A stretch of 64,000 nucleotides of DNA from NCBI GenBank assembly GCA_016933955.1, contig JAFGTT010000019.1, forward strand, positions 124,001-188,000, written 5' to 3'. Within the stretch, counting starts at the first letter, position 1, and each line of letters starts with the position of its first letter. A model generated the notes under the pieces. The model was not told the DNA's origin. It searched no databases and was given only the letters and a program-made list of their open reading frames with translations. The position numbers and the translations under genes were made by a program. The DNA comes from Candidatus Zixiibacteriota bacterium (GTDB lineage: Bacteria; Zixibacteria; MSB-5A5; GN15; PGXB01). Shown here piece after piece: positions 9,109 to 18,504 of this stretch.

Positions 9109-10629
9109 TCAGTACATTTTTCCGGCCGCCGCCGATGGTTTTTCGGATTCGGTTTTGACCAGATAGGCGACTGTTCTGTTTCGCCGGGTCAGGTATTTCC
9201 CTGCCACCCGCATAATATCCTCAGCTGTCACCTGGTTGATTCGTCGGTATGATTCCAGAAAATAACCCCAGTCGCCGGTCATCCCCTGGCTTCCTGACAG
9301 GCGCCAGGCCAGCCCCATATTGGAGTCTAAGGATCTAATCAGTGACGCCCGGGTTTGATTTTTGACCTTTTGCAGTTCCCACCCGGAAACCGGTTCGGTT
9401 TTTAGCCGCTCAATCTCCTGGTAAACGGCTTCTTCAAGTTCAGCAATGGTATGGTCTCCCATCGGGGTCAATGAACAGAAAAAAGCATCGGGATAACGAG
9501 AGGCCGAGGAGGAAGCGCTGACATTCCCCAGTTTCTTTTCTTTGATGTTCTTATAAAAGCGGCTGGTTCGCCCCATTGAAAGAATATTGGCGGTAACTTC
9601 CAGAGCCGCCTGATCGGGATGACCAATTCGGGGAGTCAACCAGCCGATATAGGCAATAGGATTGGCATCATATTCCACCGCGACCCGCCGTTCACCCTCC
9701 TGAGGTGCATCGACCGTCATGGTCGGCGGCGGCAGGGGAGGGGAGGGTATTTTCCCGAAATACCGTTTGCACAATTCGTAAACTTCATCGGCCCGGACAT
9801 CACCCACAATTGCCGCTACGGCGTTGGCAGGTGTATAATGCGAACGGAAGTAATCCTCGACATCTTCCCGAGAAATACGAAGCAAATCCGACATCCATCC
9901 CACCACCGGCCACTCGTAAGGAGAAGCCCAGAACATGGTGGCATTGAAGGCTTCGATTAAGCGGCCTCGGGGATTGTTTTCCCCCAGACGGCGTTCTTCC
10001 ATGACGACATCGCGTTCGGAGTAAAACTCACGAAAAATGTTATTCTGCATCCGGTCCGATTCCATGAAGGCCCAGAGTTCCAATTTATTTTTCGGCAGGG
10101 AAACATAGTAATTGGTGGCATCATTGCCGGTGGAAGCGTTCAGCCGGGTGCCGCCGTTCTTAAGGTAGGTTCCCCAAAGTTCGTCCTTGATAACATACTT
10201 TTTCTGTTCGGCCTGTACCGATGCAATTTGTTCCCGAAGTTCAAAATAGCGGCCTGAATCCGGCGGGTTGAGTGGATTTTGAAGTTTCACCTGTTCGGCA
10301 AACATCAGGGTGGCCAGGGAATCGATTCTGGCCATCAGGGGAATCTCGGCCTCATAGTCGGTTGTCCCCATAATTTTGCTTCCTTTGAACATCATATGTT
10401 CCAGAAGATGTGAAATTCCAGTAATTCCCGGCTGTTCATCGACTGATCCGGTGTTGAATCTGATTATCGCCGAAAAAACCGGAGCGGCCGGTTTTTCCAG
10501 CACCAAGACGGTCATTCCATTGTCCAGCGTGAATTTCCTGACGTCAAGTTCGATATCATCGGTCTGCGCGACCGCAGTTCCGAGTACCGGAAACAATAGG
10601 CTTATAAGAATTATCAGCGCCTTCCTCAT
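9109..10629 (-). CDS. Secreted M16-family zinc peptidase, catalytic partner
   Basis: 506 residues with a signal peptide (IILISLLFPVLGTAVAQ). The inverted zinc motif HLLEH is present near residue 78 (GISHLLEHMMFKGS), with the downstream acidic residues in a helix (ERDVVMEERRLGE). Two M16 domains follow. It heads a two-gene operon with the inactive homologue. AGGAG lies seven bases before the ATG. Substrates of such exported pairs are unknown in general; roles in clearing short peptides are proposed for the family. Confidence 0.9.
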   Translation of the reverse strand: MRKALIILISLLFPVLGTAVAQTDDIELDVRKFTLDNGMTVLVLEKPAAPVFSAIIRFNTGSVDEQPGITGISHLLEHMMFKGSKIMGTTDYEAEIPLMARIDSLATLMFAEQVKLQNPLNPPDSGRYFELREQIASVQAEQKKYVIKDELWGTYLKNGGTRLNASTGNDATNYYVSLPKNKLELWAFMESDRMQNNIFREFYSERDVVMEERRLGENNPRGRLIEAFNATMFWASPYEWPVVGWMSDLLRISREDVEDYFRSHYTPANAVAAIVGDVRADEVYELCKRYFGKIPSPPLPPPTMTVDAPQEGERRVAVEYDANPIAYIGWLTPRIGHPDQAALEVTANILSMGRTSRFYKNIKEKKLGNVSASSSASRYPDAFFCSLTPMGDHTIAELEEAVYQEIERLKTEPVSGWELQKVKNQTRASLIRSLDSNMGLAWRLSGSQGMTGDWGYFLESYRRINQVTAEDIMRVAGKYLTRRNRTVAYLVKTESEKPSAAAGKMY

Positions 10630-10691
10630 GACAGGGCTCCTGTATTTTTAAAGATATTTTTGTTCTTAAGGCAGGTTATTATCATCAATTG

Positions 10692-10720
10692 AATTTATGG
10701 CAAATATAAGAGCAAGTCAA
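10692..10720 (-). promoter_or_regulatory. Sigma-70-type promoter for the M16 operon
   Basis: On the minus strand: TTGACT (10720-10715), 17-base spacer, TAAATT (10697-10692). It lies about 60 bases upstream of the ATG at 10629. Confidence 0.5.
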
Positions 10721-10819
10721 TCCCTGTTCGGCTTTTTTCAATCAGGATATCGTGGCAATAATATCCAGTATACGATAAATCGAATAAGGCTGAGCGGCAT
10801 ATTCAACAATCCAATTATC

Positions 10820-10848
10820 TTGACATTGTTATAGGAGCATGTTAGTTT
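10820..10848 (+). promoter_or_regulatory. Possible promoter for purM
   Basis: Perfect TTGACA at 10820-10825, then 17 bases, then a weak -10 TAGTTT at 10843-10848. The predicted start of transcription falls only a few bases before the ATG at 10858, and no ribosome site stands close to that ATG (AGGAG at 10833-10837 is too far). Confidence 0.4.
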
Positions 10849-10857
10849 CCACCTATT

Positions 10858-11898
10858 ATGGAAAAGAAAAAACTGAATTATGCCTCATCCGGGGTGGATA
10901 TTGCGGCCGCGGACAGGGCCGTGGATAAGATAAAGCTCCTGGCCAGAGCCACCTTCAATCCCTGTGTTCTTTCGGAAATAGGCTCTTTCGGCGGTTTTTT
11001 TAAGCCCGACTTGAGCAGATTTGAAAAGCCGGTACTGATATCATCGGCCGACGGGGTTGGAACCAAGCTGAAACTGGCTTTTATGTCGGGAATTCATAAT
11101 ACGGTCGGGGAGGATTTGGTCAACCATTGTGTCGATGACATTCTGGTCCATGGGGCCCGGCCGCTGTTTTTCATGGACTATATTGGGACCGGCAAACTCA
11201 ATTCTGAAACCATCGCGGAAATTGTCGAGGGATTTTCCCGCGGTTGCCAGAGGGCCGGGATGGCTTTGCTGGGCGGTGAAACGGCCGAAATGCCGGATTT
11301 CTACAGCCCCGGAGAATATGACCTGGCTGGTTTTATCGTTGGCATAGTGGACCAGAAACGTATAATCAATGGCACCACCATTTCCGCCGGCGATGTCGTC
11401 ATTGGTTTGGCATCCAATGGATTACACACTAACGGATACTCTCTGGCCCGTAAGGTTGTCTTCGATGTTGCCGTTCTTGAATTCGACAGCCGGGTCGAAA
11501 CCCTGGGAATGCCGGTGGGCGAAGCGTTACTTATGACGCACAAGTGCTATCTTGATGCGGTTTATCCGCTTCTGGATAAATTCGATATCAAGGGGATGGC
11601 TCATATAACCGGGGGAGGGATTCGAGGTAATTTTATCAGAATAATGCCGGATAATCTGCAAGCCGTGATCGATAAAAATAGCTGGGATATTCCGCCGATA
11701 TTCGATTTTATTCAGAAAACCGGGGAGATTGAGGCCGATGATATGTTCCAGGCCTTCAATATGGGGATAGGTTTCATTATCGTGGTTTCTCGCGATGAAG
11801 TCGATAAAATGCTTGAAAACCTAAAAGATTCCGGAGAAAAGCCGTATTTAATTGGTGATATTAAAGACGGCAACAAAGATATTATTCTTAAAGGTTAA
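10858..11898 (+). CDS. purM: Phosphoribosylformylglycinamidine cyclo-ligase (AIR synthetase)
   Basis: 346 residues, usual length. Converts FGAM and ATP to AIR, step five of purine synthesis, in the cytoplasm. Family stretches seen: TFNPCVLSEIGSFGG, SADGVGTKLKLA, VNHCVDDILVHGA, ALLGGETAEMPDFY and the PGEYDLAGF box; the second domain has ISAGDVVIGLASNGLHTNGY and AHITGGGI. No other pur gene is nearby; it is followed two bases later by gpmI, so the pair is likely co-transcribed for unrelated housekeeping jobs. It starts with ATG but lacks a visible Shine-Dalgarno sequence. Confidence 0.96.
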   Translation: MEKKKLNYASSGVDIAAADRAVDKIKLLARATFNPCVLSEIGSFGGFFKPDLSRFEKPVLISSADGVGTKLKLAFMSGIHNTVGEDLVNHCVDDILVHGARPLFFMDYIGTGKLNSETIAEIVEGFSRGCQRAGMALLGGETAEMPDFYSPGEYDLAGFIVGIVDQKRIINGTTISAGDVVIGLASNGLHTNGYSLARKVVFDVAVLEFDSRVETLGMPVGEALLMTHKCYLDAVYPLLDKFDIKGMAHITGGGIRGNFIRIMPDNLQAVIDKNSWDIPPIFDFIQKTGEIEADDMFQAFNMGIGFIIVVSRDEVDKMLENLKDSGEKPYLIGDIKDGNKDIILKG

Positions 11899-11900
11899 GC

Positions 11901-13460
11901 ATGTTTTTACTTTGTATTCTCGACGGTTTCGGTCTGAGAACCAGCGATTATTATAATGCTGTCATCAGCGCCAATAAACCCAACCTTGTCCGGCTTTTTC
12001 AATCATGTCCCAATATTCCGATTCAGGGTTCCGGTCAGGCAGTGGGATTACCGGCCGGCCAGATGGGGAATTCCGAAGTCGGCCATTTGAATTTTGGAGC
12101 CGGGCGGATTGTTTATCAGGATGTTACCCGGATCGATAAGGCCATCACCGATGGCGATTTTTTCACTAACCCGGTTTTCCTGGAGGGAATGAATCGAGCG
12201 ACCAAAAATAAAACCTCGATTCATCTGTTCGGATTAGTGTCCGATGGCTGTGTTCATTCCTCGATGGAACATATGAAAGCTCTGGTTCGGTTGGCCAAAG
12301 AAAAAGGCGTTAAAAACTTATATCTTCATGCCTTTATGGACGGTCGCGATACGCCACCTCATTCCGGGTCGGGTTTTATGCAGGAGACGGTCGCTTTTTT
12401 CAAGAAGACCGGGTTGGGCAAGGTAGCTACGGTGATGGGCCGTTATTACGGTATGGATCGCGATAAAAGATGGGATCGTAACGAGAAAGCCTATCAGGCG
12501 ATTGTCAATAAGAAAGGGGACCGGTTCGATAATCCCGTGACGGCCATTAAAGAATCATACGCCGAAGGTGTAACCGATGAATTTATTATACCGGTGGTAG
12601 CCAATCTGGGTGATGAAAACGAGGGTTGGTTGCGTGACGGCGATGTAGCCCTGTTCTTTAATTTCCGGGCCGATCGGGTTCGCCAGCTCTGTTATCTTTT
12701 CAGCGGGCGGGATCCGGAGAATTATCCCCATCCCGACCGACCGGAAATCCACCTGATTACTATGACCAATTATGATGTCACCCTGACATCGGCTCATGTG
12801 GCCTTCCCGCCGGTCCGGCTGATCAATATTTTTGGCGAGATAATTTCCCGGGCCGGATTAAGGCAGTTACGGATTGCCGAAACCGAGAAATATGCTCACG
12901 TTACCTATTTCTTCAACGGCGGCGTCGAGAAATCCTTTGAAAATGAAGACCGATGTATGATTCCCTCACCGAAAGTTCAGACTTATGATCTCAAGCCGGA
13001 GATGTCTTCGGTTGAAGTGGCCGATGAGACGGTGAAGAGGATCCTTTCAAAGAAATACGATGTCGTCGTTTTAAATTTCGCCAATTGCGATATGGTGGGG
13101 CACACCGGGGTGTTCGAAGCGGCTGTCAAGGCAGTGGAAGCGGTGGATACCGGTCTGGGCCGGGTTCTCAAAGCGGTCGAGGAGGTTCATGGACAGGCCA
13201 TTATTACCGCCGATCACGGTAATGCCGAGCAGATGTATGACGACGATACCAATGGACCATTTACGGCCCATACGACCAATCCAGTGCCATTCATCTTTTT
13301 TGATAGTACCGGCAGGAACAACCGGGTTCGTCTCCGTTCGGGCGGATTTCTGGCCGATGTGGCGCCGACCATACTGGAATATTTAAATATTAAACAGCCG
13401 GATGAGATGACCGGCCAATCAATATTCGTTTCAGGTGAAGTCCCTGTTTTCAGGCGTTAA
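11901..13460 (+). CDS. gpmI: 2,3-bisphosphoglycerate-independent phosphoglycerate mutase
   Basis: 519 residues, usual family size. Interconverts 3- and 2-phosphoglycerate with two Mn ions and a phosphoserine intermediate. Seen: LDGFGLR at the N-terminus (metal Asp), catalytic serine in QMGNSEVGHLNFGAGR near residue 64, the DGRDTPPHSG box, HVTYFFNGG and ENEDR, NFANCDMVGHTG and TADHGNAEQM with the remaining metal ligands. Its end overlaps the start of lnt by 26 bases. Confidence 0.97.
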   Translation: MFLLCILDGFGLRTSDYYNAVISANKPNLVRLFQSCPNIPIQGSGQAVGLPAGQMGNSEVGHLNFGAGRIVYQDVTRIDKAITDGDFFTNPVFLEGMNRATKNKTSIHLFGLVSDGCVHSSMEHMKALVRLAKEKGVKNLYLHAFMDGRDTPPHSGSGFMQETVAFFKKTGLGKVATVMGRYYGMDRDKRWDRNEKAYQAIVNKKGDRFDNPVTAIKESYAEGVTDEFIIPVVANLGDENEGWLRDGDVALFFNFRADRVRQLCYLFSGRDPENYPHPDRPEIHLITMTNYDVTLTSAHVAFPPVRLINIFGEIISRAGLRQLRIAETEKYAHVTYFFNGGVEKSFENEDRCMIPSPKVQTYDLKPEMSSVEVADETVKRILSKKYDVVVLNFANCDMVGHTGVFEAAVKAVEAVDTGLGRVLKAVEEVHGQAIITADHGNAEQMYDDDTNGPFTAHTTNPVPFIFFDSTGRNNRVRLRSGGFLADVAPTILEYLNIKQPDEMTGQSIFVSGEVPVFRR

Positions 13461-15057
13461 AAACCTTTTCTGGCCGCGGGAGGTTGCGATCCGTCTTCGT
13501 CGGGCCGAGTTAACCTTCTGGGCCTTCCTGCTGGCAGTTGCCTACCTGCCATTGCCGCTCGGATTTATTGCCTGGTTCGCTCTTGTCCGCCCGTTGGCCA
13601 TTATTGCCAATCTTAAAGGTAAAGCCGCCTTTCAGGCGGCCTATTTTTATTCCTTCATGGCCAATCTTTTTCAGCTTTACTGGGTGGCAGTGGTAACCCC
13701 CCCCGGAATCGTCGCGGCAGTATTTATCCTGTCTCTTTATCCCGCCATAATACTGCTGGTTTTCAACAAACTGTATCATTATAAAAAGGCGATGAGCCTG
13801 ATTGCCTTACCGGTCCTCTGGGTCGGGATGGAGTATTTCCGCAGTCTCAGCGAGTTTGCTTTTCCCTGGACCGACCTGTCGTACAGCCAGGGATATTATC
13901 TGGTATTCATTCAAATTATCTCGGTGTTGGGATGTTACGGGTTGTCATTTATTCTGATAGTTCTGAATGTATTGCTCTGGCAGGCCTTGAGCGGGATGAA
14001 CTGTCTGGAAACAAGAGTCAGTACGGGGATCGGATTTCTGGGGCTGCTTGGAGTGGTTTGGGTTTATGGCTGGGTGGTTTTCCCGCCACTTGAGGTACCG
14101 GGCAATATTAAGGTGGCGCTGTTGCAGGGCAATGTCGATTTAAACACCAAATGGCAGCCGGAGACTCGTGACGATAATTTTGTCCTCTACGATTCAATGG
14201 CCGTGACAGCCGCCGAGGATACTGTCGACCTGATTGTATGGCCGGAAACGGCGGCTCCCGCCTATCCCCGGCATGAACCCAAATACCGTAAAATGCTATC
14301 GGCCACGGCGGTTAATAGCGGTGTCCCCAATCTGCTGGGAGCACTCGATGTTGAATTTTATGGTGCCAGAGAGGAATCTTACAACGCCGCCTTTCAATAC
14401 GGGCCGGATGGTTCACTTGAAAAATATTATCATAAAATAAAGCTGGTGCCTTTTTCGGAGCATTCGCCTTATCAGGATCAAATACCATTTCTGTCGCGGA
14501 AGTTTATAGAAAAGTATGCCCGATCGGTCAGAACCCATGAGGTGCAATGGTGGTCGGATTTTTATTCGGGTGACTCAATCATCATTTTTGAGATCCCCAA
14601 AGCCCGGTATTCCGTTTTGATATGTTTCGAGGCAGCTTTTCCCGATTATGTCAGGCAGGGAGTCTTAAAGGGCGCCGAGTTCATCGTCAATATCACCAAT
14701 GATACCTGGTTTGGCCGGACCTCCGGCCCCTACCAGCACATGCGTATTGCTGTTTTCCGGGCGGTGGAAAACCGTATTTTTATCGCGCGATGCGCCAATT
14801 CGGGGATTTCGGCCATTATCGATCCCTATGGGCGGGAGACGGTCCGGGCCGGATGGTATGTGAGAAAGATTATTACCGGCGATCTTTACCCATTGAACGA
14901 ATATTCCACCTTTACCCGAATCGGCCCGATTTTGGGCAAATGGTCTTTGGTATTAACGGTTATCTTAATCGCTTATCTTTTGATGGTCTGGTTTCTGGGA
15001 AAACTGAAGGGAAGATTCAAGCCTGGTGACCCGGGAGATGAAAGGCCGCCAGTATAA
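13435..15057 (+). CDS. lnt: Apolipoprotein N-acyltransferase
   Basis: 540-residue inner-membrane enzyme that adds the third acyl chain to lipoproteins. The N-terminal ~200 residues hold several membrane segments (for example LPLPLGFIAWFALVRPLAII); a periplasmic nitrilase domain follows. The catalytic triad is visible: Glu in VWPETAAP, Lys in YHKIKLVPF, Cys in LICFEAAFP. A last membrane segment is near the C-terminus. GTG start at 13435 lies inside gpmI, suggesting coupling. Its presence shows a diderm envelope with triacylated lipoproteins. The 3' end overlaps the convergent membrane-protein gene by 41 bases. Confidence 0.95.
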   Translation: MKSLFSGVKNLFWPREVAIRLRRAELTFWAFLLAVAYLPLPLGFIAWFALVRPLAIIANLKGKAAFQAAYFYSFMANLFQLYWVAVVTPPGIVAAVFILSLYPAIILLVFNKLYHYKKAMSLIALPVLWVGMEYFRSLSEFAFPWTDLSYSQGYYLVFIQIISVLGCYGLSFILIVLNVLLWQALSGMNCLETRVSTGIGFLGLLGVVWVYGWVVFPPLEVPGNIKVALLQGNVDLNTKWQPETRDDNFVLYDSMAVTAAEDTVDLIVWPETAAPAYPRHEPKYRKMLSATAVNSGVPNLLGALDVEFYGAREESYNAAFQYGPDGSLEKYYHKIKLVPFSEHSPYQDQIPFLSRKFIEKYARSVRTHEVQWWSDFYSGDSIIIFEIPKARYSVLICFEAAFPDYVRQGVLKGAEFIVNITNDTWFGRTSGPYQHMRIAVFRAVENRIFIARCANSGISAIIDPYGRETVRAGWYVRKIITGDLYPLNEYSTFTRIGPILGKWSLVLTVILIAYLLMVWFLGKLKGRFKPGDPGDERPPV

Positions 15058-16150
15058 ACGGCAGGGAAAAACAGAAATAAGAGATATCGAATTGATCACC
15101 TTTCACTGCCGCTGTAAAACCGGTTTTAAATATCGTCAAAACAAAGGTTGCGCCGACCACACCGAAAAGAATCAAGGCTGTGGCATAATAAACCCGGTTC
15201 ATGGAATTGACTACCCGGCTGCATGCCGCCGCGGTCAGGATGGATATGATTAACAGCCAGGAGGGAAGATAACCCATCTGGATGGTAAAAGGGCCGTATT
15301 TGAAAAAATACTCGCTGTTCCAGTAAATAAAAGGAGCCAGAGTCACAATAAAACCAATTAGAACAGAAATAACCGTGGTGGCCGGATTCAGCCGGTCCTG
15401 CCGGCTCAAGTATCCGAAGAAAATAATGTAGATCAAACCGACGATTCCCCTGGTCGAAAGAAGCAATCCCCCCAAAAGCCCCATCAGTATGGAAAACCAG
15501 AGGCCGCCTTTTTTATTATATCGGTTATAAATATTCAGGTAAATTAGTATAAGAGTCATATTGGTAAATAACTCCGAGCGAACGGCAACTTCGTACATAA
15601 AGGCGGGCGCAATCAGGAGAACCAGAAGCAGGCGTAGCCGTCCGGTGACATCATAACGATATCTATGAAAAATGAATCCGGCAAAAAGAATAAAGCCAAG
15701 AATCTGCAGGAATCCGATATCGCCGATCAGTTTGAAGGGCAGGGCGATAAAAAATATCATGGGAAAACCGGATGGGTGAGTGGGCGAATAGTACGGATAT
15801 TGGCCATTCATCAGGTGGTCGAGCCAATCGTTGAGGGCCGGGTAGCGCCCGACCGCGATCTGATCAGGATGAAACTGAAACATGATGACAGTCAGAAAAA
15901 CAGCCAGAGCCGTAACCAGCAAAACATAGATGGTATCCCAGTGGGGGCCGCGCAGAACCGACCCGGATTTGTGAAAGAGAATAACGGCGGCCGCGGCCGG
16001 CAGTAAAACCAGGCCGATCAGCGGCATCCAGATGGGGTAACCCTCAAGGTATTTCCAGGTAAAAAGAGAATTGGTGAAAACGTATAACAGGAAAAGGGTA
16101 ATATTAACCGCTGAAAAAAAGGTGTTTTCCGATTTTTGTTCGTGATCCAT
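15017..16150 (-). CDS. Polytopic membrane protein, possible GT-C-fold glycosyltransferase
   Basis: 377 residues with about ten hydrophobic segments. An extracytoplasmic loop with conserved-looking acidic and aromatic residues (NDWLDHLMNGQYPYYSPTH) follows the third segment, which resembles lipid-linked-sugar-dependent mannosyl/arabinosyltransferases of the GT-C fold, but I cannot name a family. It faces lnt tail to tail and lies upstream, divergently, of the propeller protein. Given the glycosyltransferases at 19-22 kb a role in surface glycans is plausible, not shown. Confidence 0.6.
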   Translation of the reverse strand: MDHEQKSENTFFSAVNITLFLLYVFTNSLFTWKYLEGYPIWMPLIGLVLLPAAAAVILFHKSGSVLRGPHWDTIYVLLVTALAVFLTVIMFQFHPDQIAVGRYPALNDWLDHLMNGQYPYYSPTHPSGFPMIFFIALPFKLIGDIGFLQILGFILFAGFIFHRYRYDVTGRLRLLLVLLIAPAFMYEVAVRSELFTNMTLILIYLNIYNRYNKKGGLWFSILMGLLGGLLLSTRGIVGLIYIIFFGYLSRQDRLNPATTVISVLIGFIVTLAPFIYWNSEYFFKYGPFTIQMGYLPSWLLIISILTAAACSRVVNSMNRVYYATALILFGVVGATFVLTIFKTGFTAAVKGDQFDISYFCFSLPFILAAFHLPGHQA

Positions 16151-16172
16151 ACTGCCGTTTTTTTGTCAAACT

Positions 16173-16200
16173 ATTATATGGGAATAAATGAAGTTGTTTA
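16173..16200 (-). promoter_or_regulatory. Possible promoter for the polytopic membrane protein gene
   Basis: On the minus strand a perfect -10 TATAAT (16178-16173) with a partial -35 TAAACA (16200-16195) 16 bases upstream; the ATG is at 16150. Confidence 0.4.
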
Positions 16201-16269
16201 CCCTTTAACAACATTTAAAAGCCGGATATTTGACCGTTATGATAAGCTTCATTGATCGGGGGAAAAAAA

Positions 16270-16297
16270 TTGTGTATATTGCTCTGAATTTTATATT
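16270..16297 (+). promoter_or_regulatory. Possible promoter, leaderless start of propeller gene
   Basis: TTGTGT (16270-16275), 16 bases, TATATT (16292-16297). Only eight bases separate the -10 box from the ATG at 16306, and no ribosome site is present in this A/T-only stretch. Confidence 0.35.
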
Positions 16298-16305
16298 TTA
16301 ATATA

Positions 16306-18504
16306 ATGAAAAGAATATTGCTTTTTATCTGGTTGTCAATATTGCTGGCCCCGGCCATCCGGGCCGATAAATTCAGCGGCTGGGAATCCTTCACATCGAC
16401 CGATCAGGTCCGGTATGTCGATTACTTTGAGGATTCTCTTCAGGTGATTACTTCCGGGGGATGGCTCAAGATCGATCCGTTTTCGGGGGGAATGAGAAAA
16501 ATAACCAACAATGACGGTCTTGGAACCAACAATCTCTATTATATCCTTCGTGACAGCGATGGAATCGTCTGGCTGGCCGGCCAGGGAAGGTTGATCCGCA
16601 TTATCGACAATCAGTTCAAACCATATCTTTTTTATGACAACGAAAATAATTTAATGACATTGTATTCTATTGCCGATGATGGCGATCAGCTCTGGATTGC
16701 CACTTCGATCGGCCTGGTTCTTTTTTCCAAGAATATCGATGATGGACAGATTGAGGATTTCTATTACCGTTTCGGGGACGGCATCAGTGATAAACCTTCG
16801 GTTTTTGACATTATGATACTGGGAGATTCTATCTGGCTGGGAACTTCGGATGGAATAGCTTATGCCGATAAAAGCAATCCCGATTTTCTAAAATCGCCCG
16901 ATAACTGGATGGTTCTGAAGCCCTCGAGTTATATATCATCATCGCTGGATACCGTTACGGCTCTGGCTTTATATAACGATAATATTTATCTGGGGACCAC
17001 CCACGATGCATTCAAACTTAATCGTCAGCCGGCATTTTCGCTGACTGATCTGCCGACCAGAAGTATCATCACTGTCAAGCACCTTATTGTCACTGGAGAT
17101 AGCCTGATGATTTATGCCGGGGGCGGTTTTTTCGCCTATTCCGATACGAGGCCGATTATCTGGAACAATACCCCAGCCATTGTATTGAATACTCATGCGG
17201 CCGGCCGGGTAGTGGATGGTGTACACTGGGTGGGCAATTACCTGGCCGGGATGTATCACGGTTGGGAAAGCGAATACGAACACTACGATGACGGTGGATT
17301 ACTCGACAACCAGATATCGGCATTATCGGTCGATTCCTCCGGCAATGTGTTCGCCGCTTTCAACTCCAGCGGCATTTCGGTTTATGATGGGACATCATGG
17401 AGTAGCTCTGATTTAGGGGTTGTCGGGAGTGATATCAGGGATATTATGCATGATAACCGGGGCGGGCTCTGGGTTGGCACCTGGGGCGGGGGATTGTATT
17501 ATATCTCCGATGATACAACCATTATATTCAAGGAAGACAACTCCTCATTACACGGGGTTTTCGATAATTATTCGTATGTGGTTGCCAGTCATCTGGCGGC
17601 GACTTCGGATTATTTATTCGCCCTGAATTTCGCGGCCCGCGATAATAATGTGATCCGGGTTGTTGATCTGGGTGATTTTACCCGCTGGGGATCATTCGGT
17701 TTCAGCGATGGGATTACCCCCGAGACCGATAATTATTATTCCCTCGATTGCCTTGAAGACCGTTTTGTCGTTGGTACCGCCGATCAGGGCGTTTTTTATT
17801 ACTATTTCGGAAATGATCCCTTCGATAAAAGCGATGATTCGGTGGTTTATATGAACGAAGACAACAGCCACCTGGGTTCCGACGAGGTCAAAACAATCAA
17901 GTTCGACAATCAGGGCGAGTTATGGATCGGTACCAAATTCGGTCTCTCTTTATATGATCCCGGGATTGATCGGTTCGACAATGTTACTTTGCCATCAGGT
18001 TTCGGGCCGGAAGTCAAGGAATTGACCTTCGATCGGCGGCGCAATGTTTGGATCGGCGCCCAGAATGGCCTGGGGCGGTACAATATCGGAATAGAATCAT
18101 TTGATGTATATACCATTAATAATTCAGGTCTGGCGGCTGATGATATTATCGATCTGGTAATCAATCCGGCCACTAATGATCTCTGGATCGGGACCCGGGA
18201 GGGAATTTCGAAACTGGAATCTATTATCGGACCGCCGACTGAAGTCGCCGCGGATGTGATTGCTTTCCCCAATCCCTTTGTGATTCGAGGTGATGGCAGT
18301 TTCCTGTCCTTTAATTATGATGGTAACGCCACTGTCCGTATTTATACCGTCAACGGGGAACTGGTCCGGGAGATGGATGTCAATGTGTTATGGGATGGAA
18401 CCAATCAGCAGCAGCAGCCACTTGCCTCGGGCGTATACCTGTTTCTGATGACGGCCGAAAATGGTTCGGTGGGACGGGGCAAAATTCTGTTAGTTAGAAA
18501 TTGA
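16306..18504 (+). CDS. Secreted two-component-type beta-propeller protein with C-terminal sorting domain
   Basis: 732 residues with a signal peptide (LLFIWLSILLAPAIRA). The body is built of repeats with the Reg_prop signature: WLAGQGRL, LWIATSIGL, IWLGTSDGI, LWVGTWGGGL, LWIGTKFGL, VWIGAQNGL and LWIGTREGI, giving one or two seven-bladed propellers like the sensor part of hybrid two-component systems, but no kinase follows. The last ~85 residues (VIAFPNPFVIRGD ... ASGVYLFLM ... KILLVRN) form the FlgD-like/type A sorting domain of T9SS cargo. It is therefore likely secreted or surface-anchored. The following transferase gene overlaps by one base. Confidence 0.85.
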   Translation: MKRILLFIWLSILLAPAIRADKFSGWESFTSTDQVRYVDYFEDSLQVITSGGWLKIDPFSGGMRKITNNDGLGTNNLYYILRDSDGIVWLAGQGRLIRIIDNQFKPYLFYDNENNLMTLYSIADDGDQLWIATSIGLVLFSKNIDDGQIEDFYYRFGDGISDKPSVFDIMILGDSIWLGTSDGIAYADKSNPDFLKSPDNWMVLKPSSYISSSLDTVTALALYNDNIYLGTTHDAFKLNRQPAFSLTDLPTRSIITVKHLIVTGDSLMIYAGGGFFAYSDTRPIIWNNTPAIVLNTHAAGRVVDGVHWVGNYLAGMYHGWESEYEHYDDGGLLDNQISALSVDSSGNVFAAFNSSGISVYDGTSWSSSDLGVVGSDIRDIMHDNRGGLWVGTWGGGLYYISDDTTIIFKEDNSSLHGVFDNYSYVVASHLAATSDYLFALNFAARDNNVIRVVDLGDFTRWGSFGFSDGITPETDNYYSLDCLEDRFVVGTADQGVFYYYFGNDPFDKSDDSVVYMNEDNSHLGSDEVKTIKFDNQGELWIGTKFGLSLYDPGIDRFDNVTLPSGFGPEVKELTFDRRRNVWIGAQNGLGRYNIGIESFDVYTINNSGLAADDIIDLVINPATNDLWIGTREGISKLESIIGPPTEVAADVIAFPNPFVIRGDGSFLSFNYDGNATVRIYTVNGELVREMDVNVLWDGTNQQQQPLASGVYLFLMTAENGSVGRGKILLVRN

